Assembly (NCBI GenBank): GCA_009869945.1
Contig: WIXG01000063.1
Location: forward strand, 1 to 64,000
DNA from: Mesaphorura yosii
Lineage: Eukaryota > Arthropoda > Collembola > Poduromorpha > Tullbergiidae
Direction of reading: 5' to 3'
Length of the DNA: 64,000 nucleotides
Below, one piece after another: positions 1 through 10,415 of the stretch; the stretch's first letter is position 1; each line of letters opens with the position of its first letter. The notes under the pieces were generated by a model that saw only the letters and a program-made list of their open reading frames with translations, did no database searches and was not told the DNA's origin. The translations under genes were made by a program, and so were the position numbers.

Positions 1-135
1 TAGCACTCTTCGCTCATCTTCAGTTAGATCTCTCGATGCGCTGAGATTTTGGAGATCGTCTTCTTGGCGTTGTTCGTCCACGCTAGCCGGTTGCTCTACG
101 TCTGATTCCAGGAGACTTAAACGCGACAACCAACG
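1..135 (+). other. Exon-like open frame at left edge ending in a splice donor
   Basis: One plus-strand frame is open from the window edge to a consensus donor (C|GTAAGT) at 135/136. It encodes a Ser/Arg/Leu-rich stretch ending RRLKRDNQ. The last residues and the donor are nearly identical, at DNA and protein level, to the end of exon 3 of the APD-like gene on the opposite strand (RRFKRDNQ, donor at 976). This is therefore an inverted partial copy of that exon end, either from a neighbouring paralogue beyond the window or from a local inverted duplication. Nothing upstream is visible, so whether it is used as an exon is unknown. Confidence 0.4.
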
Positions 136-165
136 TAAGTTAGTTTTATGCCATTTATGTGTTTC
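109..165 (+). repeat. Inverted repeat, arm 1 (57 bp)
   Basis: This stretch matches the reverse complement of 946-1002 with three mismatches over 57 bases. The arm contains an exon end, the GTAAGT donor and about 30 intron bases. It lies just downstream of the stop codon and overlaps the probable cleavage region of the minus-strand APD-like gene. Confidence 0.9.
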
Positions 166-183
166 TACTTCCATGAAATCAAT

Positions 184-189
184 TTTATT
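184..189 (-). terminator. Poly(A) signal of the APD-like gene
   Basis: AATAAA on the minus strand, 36 bases after the stop codon at 225-227. Cleavage 10-30 bases further on would fall at about 155-175, inside or next to inverted-repeat arm 1. Confidence 0.6.
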
Positions 190-224
190 AAACGGCTAAT
201 CTCGCACTCATTCAAAACAAAAAC

Positions 225-2130
225 TTAAATGAACGCGCAGCAAAGAATACTGATGAGAATAAGCACTGGAAAGATAAAGTACACACCAAGTCTCGGGCGA
301 CAGGTCGAAACTAGCACCATTTGTGTGACATCATCGGATGTGACCCCGTCCTGCAGCGGAATCTCAAGCAATACTTTCTCCGAAGACATGAACGTCAAGT
401 TTAGGTTACAAGCTGTAACATTGCGACATGAAGTCACATTTGGGAAACTGTAGACCACCTTTTCAATCGTGAACTTTGCAAAAATATCGTTCAGTACAAT
501 ATCGTTATCAGAATAGAAGATGTAGTAGTAATACCCGGACGAGGCAATCTCGTGCACCGTGCGCATTCTAAGGGCATGCTTCAAGAGCGCGTCTTGGCTT
601 GAACAACGCATCGAGGGCGAAAACGTCTGCGTGAAGACGGTGTCTTCGCCATAGCAAGTCCAGAGATTTTTTGCGAATGACGCGCCTGAGGAACGAATGT
701 CTGACTCGTCGATAACTTCATCATTGTCATCGTCAGCTCGGTTTTCGTGGTGTGTCTTGAGAACCCGGTTCGTGCCAATGATAATGTTGTCATCCGGTTC
801 ATTTCCGACAGGAGGTGGTGGCTCATCAGCCTCGTTCTCGTCAGATTCGTAATCCTCGCCTGTATGAAGAGGTAAGGCTGAATCATGCTCTGAAAGTTAT
901 TCAAATGAAAATTATATTACTATTTACTATCCAATTTGTAAAAAATAAACACATAAATGACATAAAGCTAACTTACGTTGGTTGTCGCGTTTAAATCTCC
1001 TGGTCGAGTGCGTTCGTTTGTGCCTTCGAACTTTTCGATTCTCATGGATCTCTTCATCTTGATTAAATCCGTCCGCTGGAGTCCGAATTGTCGGTTGTTT
1101 CCGCCCACGAAGTCGAAGTCGCTTCTGTTGTCTTGTCGCATTTAGGGCTGTGGGTTCAAGCACATGCGTTTTCTGAGTTGTGGTGACTGACGTGGTCGTA
1201 GTCGTGCGCGTGGTTGTGCTTGTCGATGTCTTCGCCGCAAGAATTTCCGATACCTTCTCAATCACGCCGTGCTCCCCGCCTTCAAAGGTCACCTCGATCT
1301 TCTCGCCCTTCTGTGCTGACACGTCATCCCAAGGCTCGTCGGTGTCGGTTTGAGGCTCAATCAGTGCGCAGCGCTTCAGGTTTCGCGTGCCTTTTACTAC
1401 CATGAGCCTGGCGCCACCGAATCTATGGTAGAGATTCAATTTACGATGAAGTTGATTTAATACGAAAACGGGCTACAATTCTTAACGTTCCGTTCTACCA
1501 ACAAAATTAGTCAAAAGTCAAGCCAAGTCACGGGTTAAAAAGAATCAGAACCGTACTCGTACAATTAATTTATTTTATGTGAACCGAAGGCAAATAGAGA
1601 TTTTCTCAGACAGGCATTTGTGTTAAACGAAGATCTTTTACCTTGAACAGACGGAGAGTGTGACCTTGGATCCGGCTGTACGCATTTTAACACTTGATTA
1701 AATTAGTAAGCACACGTTGTACACTTTAAAAAGCCCTTTACGAGCCTTTACCTAGTAAGTAGAAGCCCCAATACTCAAGTCCATCATCCGCGAGTTGTAT
1801 GTGTTTATCCAGCTCCACTTTCTGCAAATCTTCTGAGTTTTCAGGCTGATCAGTCAGCAGGTACGCGTGAAACGTTGCGTTCATCCACAAATCTTGCCCT
1901 TCGCACCAGAATGTGGAAACTTGGCGGTCGATTGTGACCATATCGGATTCCCCAACGAAGTACGTCGCTTCACCATATACGTGGTATCGAATATACAGTG
2001 GTGTGACCAGCAGCAGGACAGGAGTCAGGATTGTCATCGCACAGAACAGGATGACACGGGACGGACCACCAATGCGTCTTGAGGAGCCTGAAATGAATGC
2101 GGCACAATCATTGCAACATTGTCCTGTCAT
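225..2130 (-). CDS. APD1-4-like two-pass membrane protein without RING domain
   Basis: Exons (transcript order) are 2130-1752, 1675-1642 (34-bp microexon), 1422-977 and 889-225. All have GT-AG introns and consistent phase, giving 507 aa from the ATG at 2130. Residues about 26-45 (ILFCAMTILTPVLLLVTPLY) form an N-terminal membrane anchor. The following part, with EYWGFYLL, KVTLSVCSRFGGARLMVVKG and later YYYYIFYSDNDI, matches the APD1-4 N-terminal and middle domains as I recall them from eukaryotic RING ligases. A Thr-rich then Arg/Lys-rich linker and an acidic stretch separate the two halves. The last 21 residues are a second hydrophobic segment, and the protein stops there. Plant APD proteins continue into a RING finger; here none follows. 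Ligase activity therefore cannot be assumed and the function is unknown. The start is uncertain because the frame continues upstream across an in-frame TAG at 2146-2148. The family assignment is from memory. Confidence 0.65.
946..1002 (-). repeat. Inverted repeat, arm 2 (57 bp), spans a splice donor
   Basis: This is the partner of 109-165. It covers the last 26 bases of exon 3 (977-1002), the GTAAGT donor at 976-971 and the first 31 bases of the intron of the APD-like gene. A pre-mRNA reaching the 3' flank could fold the two arms into a duplex that buries this donor. Confidence 0.9.
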
Positions 2131-2145
2131 TGTCAGCAATACAAG

Positions 2146-2616
2146 CTATACAAGTATGACCAGAATGACGAATGACAGAACTTCGCCCCATGCTTTATGC
2201 AGTTTCCGAAGTAGGTCCCTCGCAGGTTCTTTCCGTACATGGAAAACGCCTTGCAGACGTTTGCGCTCGCCAAATGCCTGAAAAATCTGAAGAGCTTCTG
2301 AAACTAACCCTAAACTCAGAACCTTCTACTTCTCTCTGAGCACAAACCGTTGTAAACGATTGATTCGACGAAACTGATCAACACGCAGACGACACGACAG
2401 CAGACGGAAAATAATGAATGAAAGATGAGAATGAAGTGAAAGATAAGAACCTCTTCAAAATACGTAAAACTTCTACGAAATGCTCTACTGCTTATAATAG
2501 TTTACCCGTTAATTACCGTTTACGAACTTACCGAAATCATTAATGCTCGTATATCTGTAATACGACATAACTGACGGAGTAGGCGCCTCTGCCTTCATTT
2601 GCTTCTTGGTTTTCAT
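2146..2616 (-). CDS. Short upstream reading frame (78 aa), same frame as the APD-like gene
   Basis: There are two exons, 2616-2532 (ATG at 2616, donor GTAAGT, phase 1) and 2297-2146, joined through a good acceptor (TTTCAG). The product starts MKTKKQMKAEAPTPS, is basic in the middle (FGERKRLQGVFHVRKEP) and ends in a hydrophobic run (VLSFVILVILV) cut by TAG at 2146-2148. Fifteen bases later, in the same frame, is the ATG used above for the APD-like protein, and the hydrophobic run continues beyond the stop (LVLLTM). It may be an independent small membrane protein on a dicistronic mRNA, the true N-terminus of the APD-like protein interrupted by a readthrough or mutated codon, or an upstream ORF. 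I do not recognise the peptide. Confidence 0.45.
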
Positions 2617-4099
2617 CTTTGCGACGAACTTTCGAAGATTGTCTCACAGTTTAAAAAATATTGAACTCGATTTCCAGAACAAAATATCTATGTCCATGTC
2701 CATCCTGTGAACAAGGCAAGAACGGAGAAGACACGACACGACAAACATGAACGCTGGACCGACCCTCAATGACAAAATTGGCAAAGTCGACGCGACGCAC
2801 ACGGAATAATGAAATTAATTATAAATTCCATGATCCAAGCGAAAACTAATTCAGTTGCGTCTTTTGTCATTGTGAAGGTTCTTTGTGACAAAAATAAAAT
2901 TATAAATTCAACATCATTACAGTGCATTAATTATGGATGCAAATTATCTTTGTAATTAACTGTGCTCACAAGTGTGAAGAGATGCGAGGGCGAAGACATG
3001 TTTTTGTTTTTGCATTTTTCACTGATGCGTTGTTTTTGTTTTGAGAGATTGTCATTCGCAGAAATTACATGCATTATCATAATTTGGTCCTGATGTCTCC
3101 AGCACGGCAACAGTAACAGTGATGAGCAAAATTTAAATCTGGATCGAGGAGGCACAATCAAATCGCGTGCATGGATTTGCAAACATTTCCACTGATCTCG
3201 CCGACTCATGTTTCATGGACGTCAAGAAATCAAAAGATAGATTGCGACCTCATCAATTATTCATGAATATAGATCACACCTTAGAAAATACATATTGGAG
3301 AATTAGTATCTCCCGTAGATGCTTCCTCAAAGGAATATTCCACGAACAAGAGTTTGTTGACATCGGATGAGTCCATATCCCACGCGCACGAACTAAAGTA
3401 AAATCCACACTCTGAACTTGAGTTGGCTGTGGGATATGATTTCGCGACTTTAACTACTAGAGGACACGCGAACACCCCCTAATCTTCTTGCAATAATTAA
3501 AACTGTTTATTAAGTACTGCATTTGTATTAACGTCAATAAATTAAGGTTTTCTATGTAATTGCGTTCAATGATTAGTGTGGTTGGTTCAGGTCAAAAGTT
3601 CAATAAATTCATGAATATGAATTATTAAACTGTGAGGCGGATGTTGCGTGAATACTAACGTCAATGACTACAAATAAAGGTGTAAGTTCAAGACAATCAA
3701 AACAAGCCAGATGTAGCACTTGCTTTAAATATTACTTTGATATGGACTAAATGAAGTTCAAAACGCAGCTGCAGGTGGAAGGACGCTTATGACGCATCAA
3801 CACAATCTCCAGTAAACATCCTTTGCCTCTAGACAACATTGAATAGAACACCTTTAGATACATTAAAAATTCTATCACCCTACTTTAAGTACATTTATCA
3901 CTATTTGGTGACAACATCAGATCACACAAGACTAGACAATGGAATATCTGCGATTAATCTCGAAACTGCTTCGCAAGATTGACCTTAGGCGTGCGTGAAA
4001 TAGTGGAGTGATTACAAAGGTGAGAAACAGTTAATTCATGGTCAAACGAGTCGGCACGTTGAGCTAGAATAATTGACGAAGTGAGATTCAGCAGGGAAG
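2617..4099. other. Intergenic, no gene recognised
   Basis: About 1.5 kb between the 5' exon of the minus-strand short frame and the 3' end of CNIH4. Only short open frames without family resemblance occur. It should hold the promoter of the 2.6-kb transcript (near 2620-2800) and the 3' UTR of CNIH4. Confidence 0.5.
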
Positions 4100-4910
4100 T
4101 TAAAACTCGTCGAAATCATTCAACTGCGCTGGGCCAGGAACGGGATCTGCCTTCAGCATTGACACAATCATACTGAAAGAGGAAAATAATACCACATTTC
4201 ACAATCTGTAATTTCTGTGCTCGTCCTAACAGTATTTTTTGAACACTTACCAGTACACGTATACAAAAAATGCTACCAAATGGAATGCCACATTAATCAG
4301 AACATCTCTCATATGAAGCTTCAGCTGGCCCCTGTTGTGAATTTCGGTCGGGTCGTAAATTCCAACATTTCCTTTCGGTACTTTCCAAAATCTGCAAGTA
4401 GAATTAAAGCAAAATTGTTAATAGCACGCATGACCAGAATAAACTATACGTGTATCTTACTCATATATCGACCAGGCGGTTATAGGTAAGTTCACGAGGA
4501 ACATCCCAAAGTAGCCATGGACAAGAAACAGCGCGGTCACCAGGCCCTGGCCAATAAGCTTCGGAATGACCCACTAGTTGGTAAAATAGGCAAAATACAT
4601 TTAAGGTAAACTTCCTCTCACAGTGTAAAATTAAGATATCTGTCCATTCTTACCGAGTTTAACCGTGAGCAACATTGCTGGGCATTTATGTAGTCGCATT
4701 CCAGATCGGATAGGGTAATAATCTGTATGCGTGTATTCCAAAGCAAGAGCTCTTGATTATCTTGAAATTATTTGTGTTTACAAATTCAAAAATCATTCCA
4801 CACAATGAACTTACGAAATAGACTAGGAGAAATAAAAGGAGGCCAGTAATTAACATGGACACTATGTACAAAATTGTTTCTGACAGTATCATGATCACGT
4901 CCACGCTCAT
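4100..4910 (-). CDS. CNIH4: Cornichon family member 4 (ER export cargo receptor)
   Basis: Five coding exons: 4910-4815, 4722-4654, 4573-4461, 4391-4251 and 4172-4100. All introns are GT-AG of roughly 60-95 bases, and the product is 163 aa. Cornichon-4 hallmarks are in order: TM1 (LLLFLLVYF), [11 protein letters not shown] with a CC pair, [11 protein letters not shown] before TM2, [10 protein letters not shown], then [18 protein letters not shown] and a last hydrophobic helix. These agree with human CNIH4 rather than CNIH1-3 ([20 protein letters not shown]). Cornichons cycle between ER and Golgi and load cargo, including GPCRs for CNIH4, into COPII vesicles. The tail ends [16 protein letters not shown], about 15 residues longer than human and acidic/Pro-rich. 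The start is the first ATG. It is head-to-head with mRpL40. Confidence 0.93.
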
Positions 4911-5593
4911 GCGTTGGCCGACACAACGATCAGGATCAGAAGCCAAGATGAGATATCTTAATCACGGTCTTGAGTATCGACGCTTCATCTTCATTCCTTT
5001 CGTTTGGTATCTGAAACACAAGTGCAAGCTAATCTCTGGTTATGATCGAATCCATTCAATTGACAAGGCACTCACTTTTGGCAAATCGCAGCCCTCCTGG
5101 TGGAGTTTAATGAGCCTTCATACCAGAGAAAATTGTATCTGCAATTACAGAGTTCGTTGAATTCTTCTTATTCAATACAATTATTGACTCCAAAATTCGC
5201 AGTGGTTTCAAATGATACTTTCATACCAAAAAGGCAGACCGCCAGATTCAACGCTGACCATCCCATGTGTGTGTGCGGTGAAAGCAACACAATTGTAAAG
5301 AAAAGGAAAGTAAACAGTAATTGAACTCGAATTTGATCCCGTCCACAGTACATTAACCTATTAAGTCGTCAATATTTTCGAATTAATAACGTTATTTAAT
5401 GTAAGAGTCACCTGTGACACGCTGTGAGCAGCACTTCGGTGAGCCGACAGAGGTGATTTTCGGTTTCACAGCTATGAATTGGTCACGGCTTAGTCAATTC
5501 GTGGGTTCGATTCTTAAGAGTAGAACTCCTCACGGGCTAAGGTAAAATTCTAAACTATTATTCATTCGGTTCGGTTCATGGGAGGTCCGAGTA
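4911..5593. promoter_or_regulatory. Bidirectional promoter region CNIH4 / mRpL40
   Basis: The start codons of CNIH4 (minus, 4910) and mRpL40 (plus, 5594) are 683 bases apart in divergent orientation. No other gene lies between them, so both 5' UTRs and promoters must share it. I saw no clear TATA box next to either start, as expected for housekeeping genes. Confidence 0.55.
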
Positions 5594-6447
5594 ATGCGGC
5601 TGATTCTTTTGTGTGCATCCGTTTGCAGGCATTTCAGTTCTAGGAATGGCTTTGGGAGACCGAGTCTATTCTTATCAACACCTGCTAAAAGTTGCAGCAA
5701 GCTGACATTGACATGTACTGAATTTGGTGGTAAACACACCGGGACACCAGACAATGTTAATACTATCAATTCCGCCCGATTCATATCCACAAGCTCGGCA
5801 TTATTGTAAGTAAAGTTATCGCTTAATATATGTTCCGAAACAGGGATGTACTAATTTCCTATTATAATTGCTATTTAGTGCTGAACCTCTAAAGAAAAAG
5901 AAGAAAATGGATCCACAAATTTTGAGAGCTCGGGAAGAAAAAAGAAAAAAGAAAATAGAAAAGCAAATTCGCAAATTGGAAAAAGTATCCAGACAGGTGA
6001 AGCCGCTCGATGAAAACGAAATCCCAATGCAACTTATAAACGAGCCAGGGTACGTTCCTATTCTGTATTCTTTTCTTTGTTTATTATGTGCTTAAATTAA
6101 TTATCCTGCGCTTTGTTAACAGGAAAAGAGACAGAAGACTTCCAGCAATTAGTACAGAGGATGCTAATGAACGATGGCGACTCCAAAAGGAATGGTCGAA
6201 GTTTAAATGCGAGCAACATAGTCAAAATACTAAATTGTTTGCCAGAGTCATAGAGAGTCAAGAGCACGCATTGGCTCAATTACGATATGAATCCGAAGAA
6301 TTGTACGAGGCTGCGTGTGAGCCGGATGAGAGCCTGTTGCCATTCAAGGTTCAAGGGCCGGTCGAGACGCCGCCAATTGAGAACTATCAAACTCCACAGG
6401 GAGACTACGTGGACGTGTCAAAGAAATGGGACGAGAAAATATTGTAG
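5594..6447 (+). CDS. mRpL40: Mitochondrial ribosomal protein L40
   Basis: Three exons: 5594-5805, 5879-6049 and 6123-6447, phases continuous, 235 aa. The N-terminal 60-70 residues are Ser/Arg-rich with few acidic residues and end FISTSSALF, a typical mitochondrial presequence end. They are followed by AEPLKKKKKMDP, the signature start of mature mL40. Then comes a basic coiled-coil-like helix (AREEKRKKKIEKQIRKLEK), the conserved RWRLQKEWSKFK block, and the C-terminal PPIENYQTPQGDYVDVSKKWD that matches human MRPL40 (TPPIPNYQPPEGRY). It is a structural protein of the mitochondrial large ribosomal subunit. The ATG at 5594 is the first in frame in the leader exon; a 5' UTR intron cannot be excluded because an acceptor-like TTTGCAG lies at about 5623-5629. 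Confidence 0.92.
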
Positions 6448-6481
6448 TTACATAGTCATTAGTCATCACTCATCAGTTTTT

Positions 6482-6487
6482 AATAAA
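6482..6487 (+). terminator. Poly(A) signal of mRpL40
   Basis: AATAAA, 35 bases after the stop codon of mRpL40. Confidence 0.75.
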
Positions 6488-8934
6488 GTCTTTGCCATGT
6501 ACAACGGATCACGAGAGTATATCCCGATAGCATTGGATCATTCCAGGCAACAAATCGTCATACGTTAGTTCGAGCACGGACGCACAGCATGGGTGCGGAG
6601 AGATCATTTGTCATGATCTAATACACTAGACAAACATTGTTTTTGCAAAATCCCAGCATCCACTCAAGTCGATTGCAGTCGAGCCATAACCGTGAGCAAA
6701 GAACGTCCGTTAGAAGGCCACGACACGATTACCTGGTTCAAGCTCCTAGCTACGATTATATGTTTTTACAAAACGCTCATCATGCTGAGTGGACTTGTTT
6801 TGGAAAATCTTGGTCGTGTAAAACCGGAAAAGGAAAACCGCCGAAGAGCAAGCAAGCGCCAGCGACGAGCAGCCAGACGTGGAGCAGAGCACGGCACGGC
6901 AAGGAGATGAGAAAGTGCGAGAGCGAGAGACATGTTTTCCGTAAAGCGTATTTCAAAAATGCTACAATTTGACAACAGAATAGAACCGGAGCCAGGAGGT
7001 GATTCCAAGATTTTAGCATCGGGTCGTGTGCGGCCGCGTTCACGTACCATAACCATAAACCTTATTATTCAGCTTATTCAGGAGCTGCTTCCACTTTCGC
7101 TGCTAGCAACTACAAAACACAAACACTTCTCATTTCGATTCTGGAATTAGTCCCGTCCTGTTCCGCCGCACGTAGCCGTTCCTAAGTGACGACAAAAGCT
7201 CCTCTGAGACTTCGCAGCTGGCAGCCACTTACTCGCACCGCGAAAGTAGGTTACTTCGAATTGTTCCTCTTTCTACGACGATCTACGAAAGTAGAGAAGC
7301 CTACGTTCCTTGTTCACGCCACGCTTCGGACATCAGACACAGGGAGCTGAAAGTGCACGGAACAACTCACGCATCACGCTCGTGAGGAAAAGGTATGAAA
7401 GTAATCATGAAAGCGTGCTGTAGAAAGTTCAGTTGACATTTACACGAGTCGAACCTTGTAAATTGAAATACGTAACCTTGGCTGGACGTACTCAGTACTC
7501 GCTTAGCATTGCACTCGCACTCGACTCGCACTCTGACCTTGAGACCGGACAACTGGGCTATTAGAGCTCACACTTTCAAGTTAGGTTCGCTATTCAGGTT
7601 CATCTTTGGCTTGGCCGTCATCTTTGTAGCTTCATGTTCCAAGACTTTTGTCTAGTCTTGTCTTGCATTGAACACGGCAAATCTTTGCATTTTGCATCAT
7701 GTTGACCGCAGGCAAGTTTCACAAATGTTAGAAAGAAACCCAGTTCACTCCTTTGTCTTCGCATGTGCCAATTTTGCTTGCATACAGCGTGCAGAGCCTC
7801 CGAGGCCAACACATTTCACGGGCCAGGCATCGTCTCAAGTTCACGCGGCCGCGGCAGTAGACACAAACTCGCATCTTTTGTGCAAACAACTTATGCATGT
7901 CATTATTAGGTGAAAGTAGTCCTAATGCGAGAAGTAAACAGTAAGCCAGTGGAACTGCCAGTAGAAAAATCAATATTAGTTTTTCCTGAGCAGGGCTGCA
8001 GCTGAAATGCGAACGCGAATTTGAGTTGCATGTTTGTAGGTTGTAATAGAGAGAAAGATGAACTTTCTCTCTTTCTCCTAGGCTCACAGACTCCTGTCGG
8101 TCGACTTTCTCTTTTTCCATGCACTTGTTTTTCGTACTCGATTTTTTGTAGAAAACAAGCAGCCGCACTTGTAAGCGATCGTGTTCCAGTTCCATAATAC
8201 AATGCGGTGCTTTGACATGTTTTATAAATGTGTGGCTTCCGTTTTGGCCTTACAGAAAAGGCGATGGTAGGAAAAAGCTCTTCGTGAGACTTTGACTTGA
8301 TGACTCAATTCACCGTAGTTCGAACACAATTTAGAATTTTTAGAGCTTTCGGATAAATCTACCTCCAGAGACAGCTTCCAATTCCAATTTCCTTTTCCCT
8401 TTTCGATTTATTAACGCATTTGGTCTGCCTGGCTGGATACGACTGCTTTCATGCTGAGAGTTTGTTTGTTCAACTTGACGGCATAAAATATAATCTCATA
8501 AGCTCTTTAGTCTGTAAATTCAGTTTTCAGGCTCCAATGACTTCCAAAGGCTTCCTTCCTATTTCCAGTCTACACACAAGGCTATTCCATAGAAAATTAA
8601 GGCTCTTTCTTTTCAGAATCTAATTTTCTCTTCGTTCGCAAGGTACCCAAAACCACGCTTTCATAGAATTTGCAGAAGTCTGTCGAAGTATTTTAAAGTC
8701 CCAAGTATCGACCACGCGTGGGTTGGAATTTTGCGGAATTTCTTCATTAGATTATAATTTCAATGGAATTTGCCTTCCAGTACAAACTGCTAATTTCAAA
8801 TGTTGGTGGGATGTCTTTAAAATGTCTTTTTGAAACTCAAGCGCTAACAAAATTTTGAAACGACGTCCTTCGCATAATTAATTTCAGAAACTTTACGTTT
8901 GGAAACTCTTCCTGGGGAACTACACGACACGAGA
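6488..8934. other. Intergenic / 5' region of acetyltransferase gene
   Basis: About 2.4 kb with no recognisable coding sequence; overlapping open frames on both strands near 6.7-7.1 and 7.7-8.2 kb show no family resemblance. An acceptor-like TTTCAG at 8882-8887, shortly before the next start codon, suggests that a 5' UTR exon of the acetyltransferase gene lies in this stretch. Confidence 0.45.
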
Positions 8935-9765
8935 ATGAACGACACAAATGGCGGGTCGATCATCAGTTACCAGCGGATTCCAGCCTCGAGATCGTACGAA
9001 GTCAGCCAAGTTTTGCTCAATTCCTTCTTCAAAGAAGAGCCCTTGGGTCTCATGTTGGGGCTGACGACGGATCAAGTCTCACGATGGATTCCCAAATACA
9101 TTGAATCCGCAATCGAGCAAAATGTCTCCGTCATGGCGGTTGCAACAGCACCTTCGCCCTCAGAAGACGACGAGCACTCACACCAGGAGACAATTGTTGG
9201 AGTTTGTGTGAACATTTCCGAAAGCTTAGACATTCTGAATTTTATTGACAAAAATCTGGAGCCGAACATGTGGCATGTGGGGCAGTTTCTGCATTTGCTG
9301 GAAGAAAGTATGTTTGCCTCGATTTTGGCGTCTGCATTCTGCAAGAAGAAATTTTATCCAGCTCGTTTATGAATTCAGGCATTTTGAGCAATCCTGGAAC
9401 GAATAAGCAAACCATTCAGTGTCTGTTTCTAAACGTTCTTTCGGCGTACGCTGGACGAGGGATTGCGAAGACACTGGTGCTGAAAGCAGAGGAGTTGGCC
9501 CGTAATTCCGGATTTGAATGCTTGCAGGTAACCTGGCCTTTTCTTTGACGCACTTGTTTGAGAGTTCCGGTCCTATAATCTTTGTTCTACCGCGGTGTAG
9601 GTGGAGACAACTTCAGAATTTTCTTACAAGGTGTACAAGACATTAGGCTATACACAGATTGGCGAGTTAAAGTTTGAAGATTTCAAGGACGAAGAAGGAC
9701 AACCGCTGATTCCGAATGTGGACAGTATTCACACTGGCGGACGAGTGATGTGGAAGCTGTTATAA
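8935..9765 (+). CDS. GNAT-family N-acetyltransferase, AANAT (dopamine acetyltransferase)-like
   Basis: Three exons: 8935-9307, 9379-9527 and 9601-9765, 228 aa. The N-terminal part (YQRIPASRSYEVSQVLLNSFFKEEPLG) has the layout of arthropod arylalkylamine N-acetyltransferases, where the substrate-binding FxxEPL motif follows the first helix. The acetyl-CoA site is in exon 2: a beta strand LFLNVLSAYAGRGIAKTLVLKAEELA corresponds to GNAT motif A (R/Q-x-x-G-x-G/A, here GRGIAK). Exon 3 gives YKVYKTLGYTQIGE, the conserved Y-x-x-GF/Y-x-x-x-G ending. In arthropods such enzymes acetylate biogenic amines (dopamine, serotonin, octopamine) for inactivation and cuticle sclerotisation; the substrate of this one is unknown. 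The start is the ATG at 8935, the first downstream of an acceptor-like site. Confidence 0.8.
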
Positions 9766-10169
9766 CTCCCGGCAGCGTACCGTGCACACGCTGTACGGAA
9801 ACTTTGGATACCTTAGCCAACTTAGCTTAGGATCATGGTCAAAACACAAAGTATTAATCATTAGTCAGTAACCTTTAACATTGGGTGTCCTTTGACATTG
9901 TCATTGTCATTTCAACATGACATTTTTAAGTCCTGTGAAGAACCTGCTTGTACTTGAAGAATCTGCTAGCATGCTATTAATATTTAAGTCAGGTCATTGC
10001 CAATAAGTCAACTAACTCATATCAAGTGGAAATTTTAGAACTAGCCAGTAAAAGGTAACAATGGTTAAATGTAATCGATTCATGGAGCTACAACCAAGTG
10101 GAATTTGAAATTACAAGATAACCTAACCAGTAAGAAATAGCGTCATTTACTATTTTATTGGGTCTGCAT

Positions 10170-10175
10170 AATAAA
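10170..10175 (+). terminator. Probable poly(A) signal of the acetyltransferase gene
   Basis: First AATAAA downstream of the stop codon at 9763-9765, implying a 3' UTR of about 0.4 kb. Confidence 0.45.
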
Positions 10176-10381
10176 CGCGAGCAACCTAAAGGTTATTCTT
10201 TTCGTGATTTGCTGGAGCTTAATAGTCTGGAGATTCTAATCTGATTCCTGATTCAGCCATCATGGAAGTTATTTTGTCCATACAATTAGCAAGTCTGCCA
10301 TTAAGCATCTCACTTTATTGCGTTCCATCTCCTTTGTTGCCTACTACAAGGATAAACTCAAGACGTCCAGCAAAAAATGCA

Positions 10382-10415
10382 CTCAAACGAGAGTCAAACG
10401 AGAGTCAAACGAGAG
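10382..10415. repeat. 11-bp tandem repeat, three copies
   Basis: Unit AGTCAAACGAG repeated about three times with a first-copy mismatch. It is non-coding. Confidence 0.8.

Noticed and set aside
2088-2145. A 58-bp intron (GTATAG ... TTTCAG) that would remove the in-frame TAG at 2146-2148
   Set aside because: The donor is phase 0 while the acceptor requires phase 1; the product would shift frame and meet a stop after about 20 codons.
5500-5525. GGGTTCGATTC resembling a tRNA T-loop
   Set aside because: The flanking bases do not form a T stem, and no anticodon arm or acceptor stem can be drawn around it.
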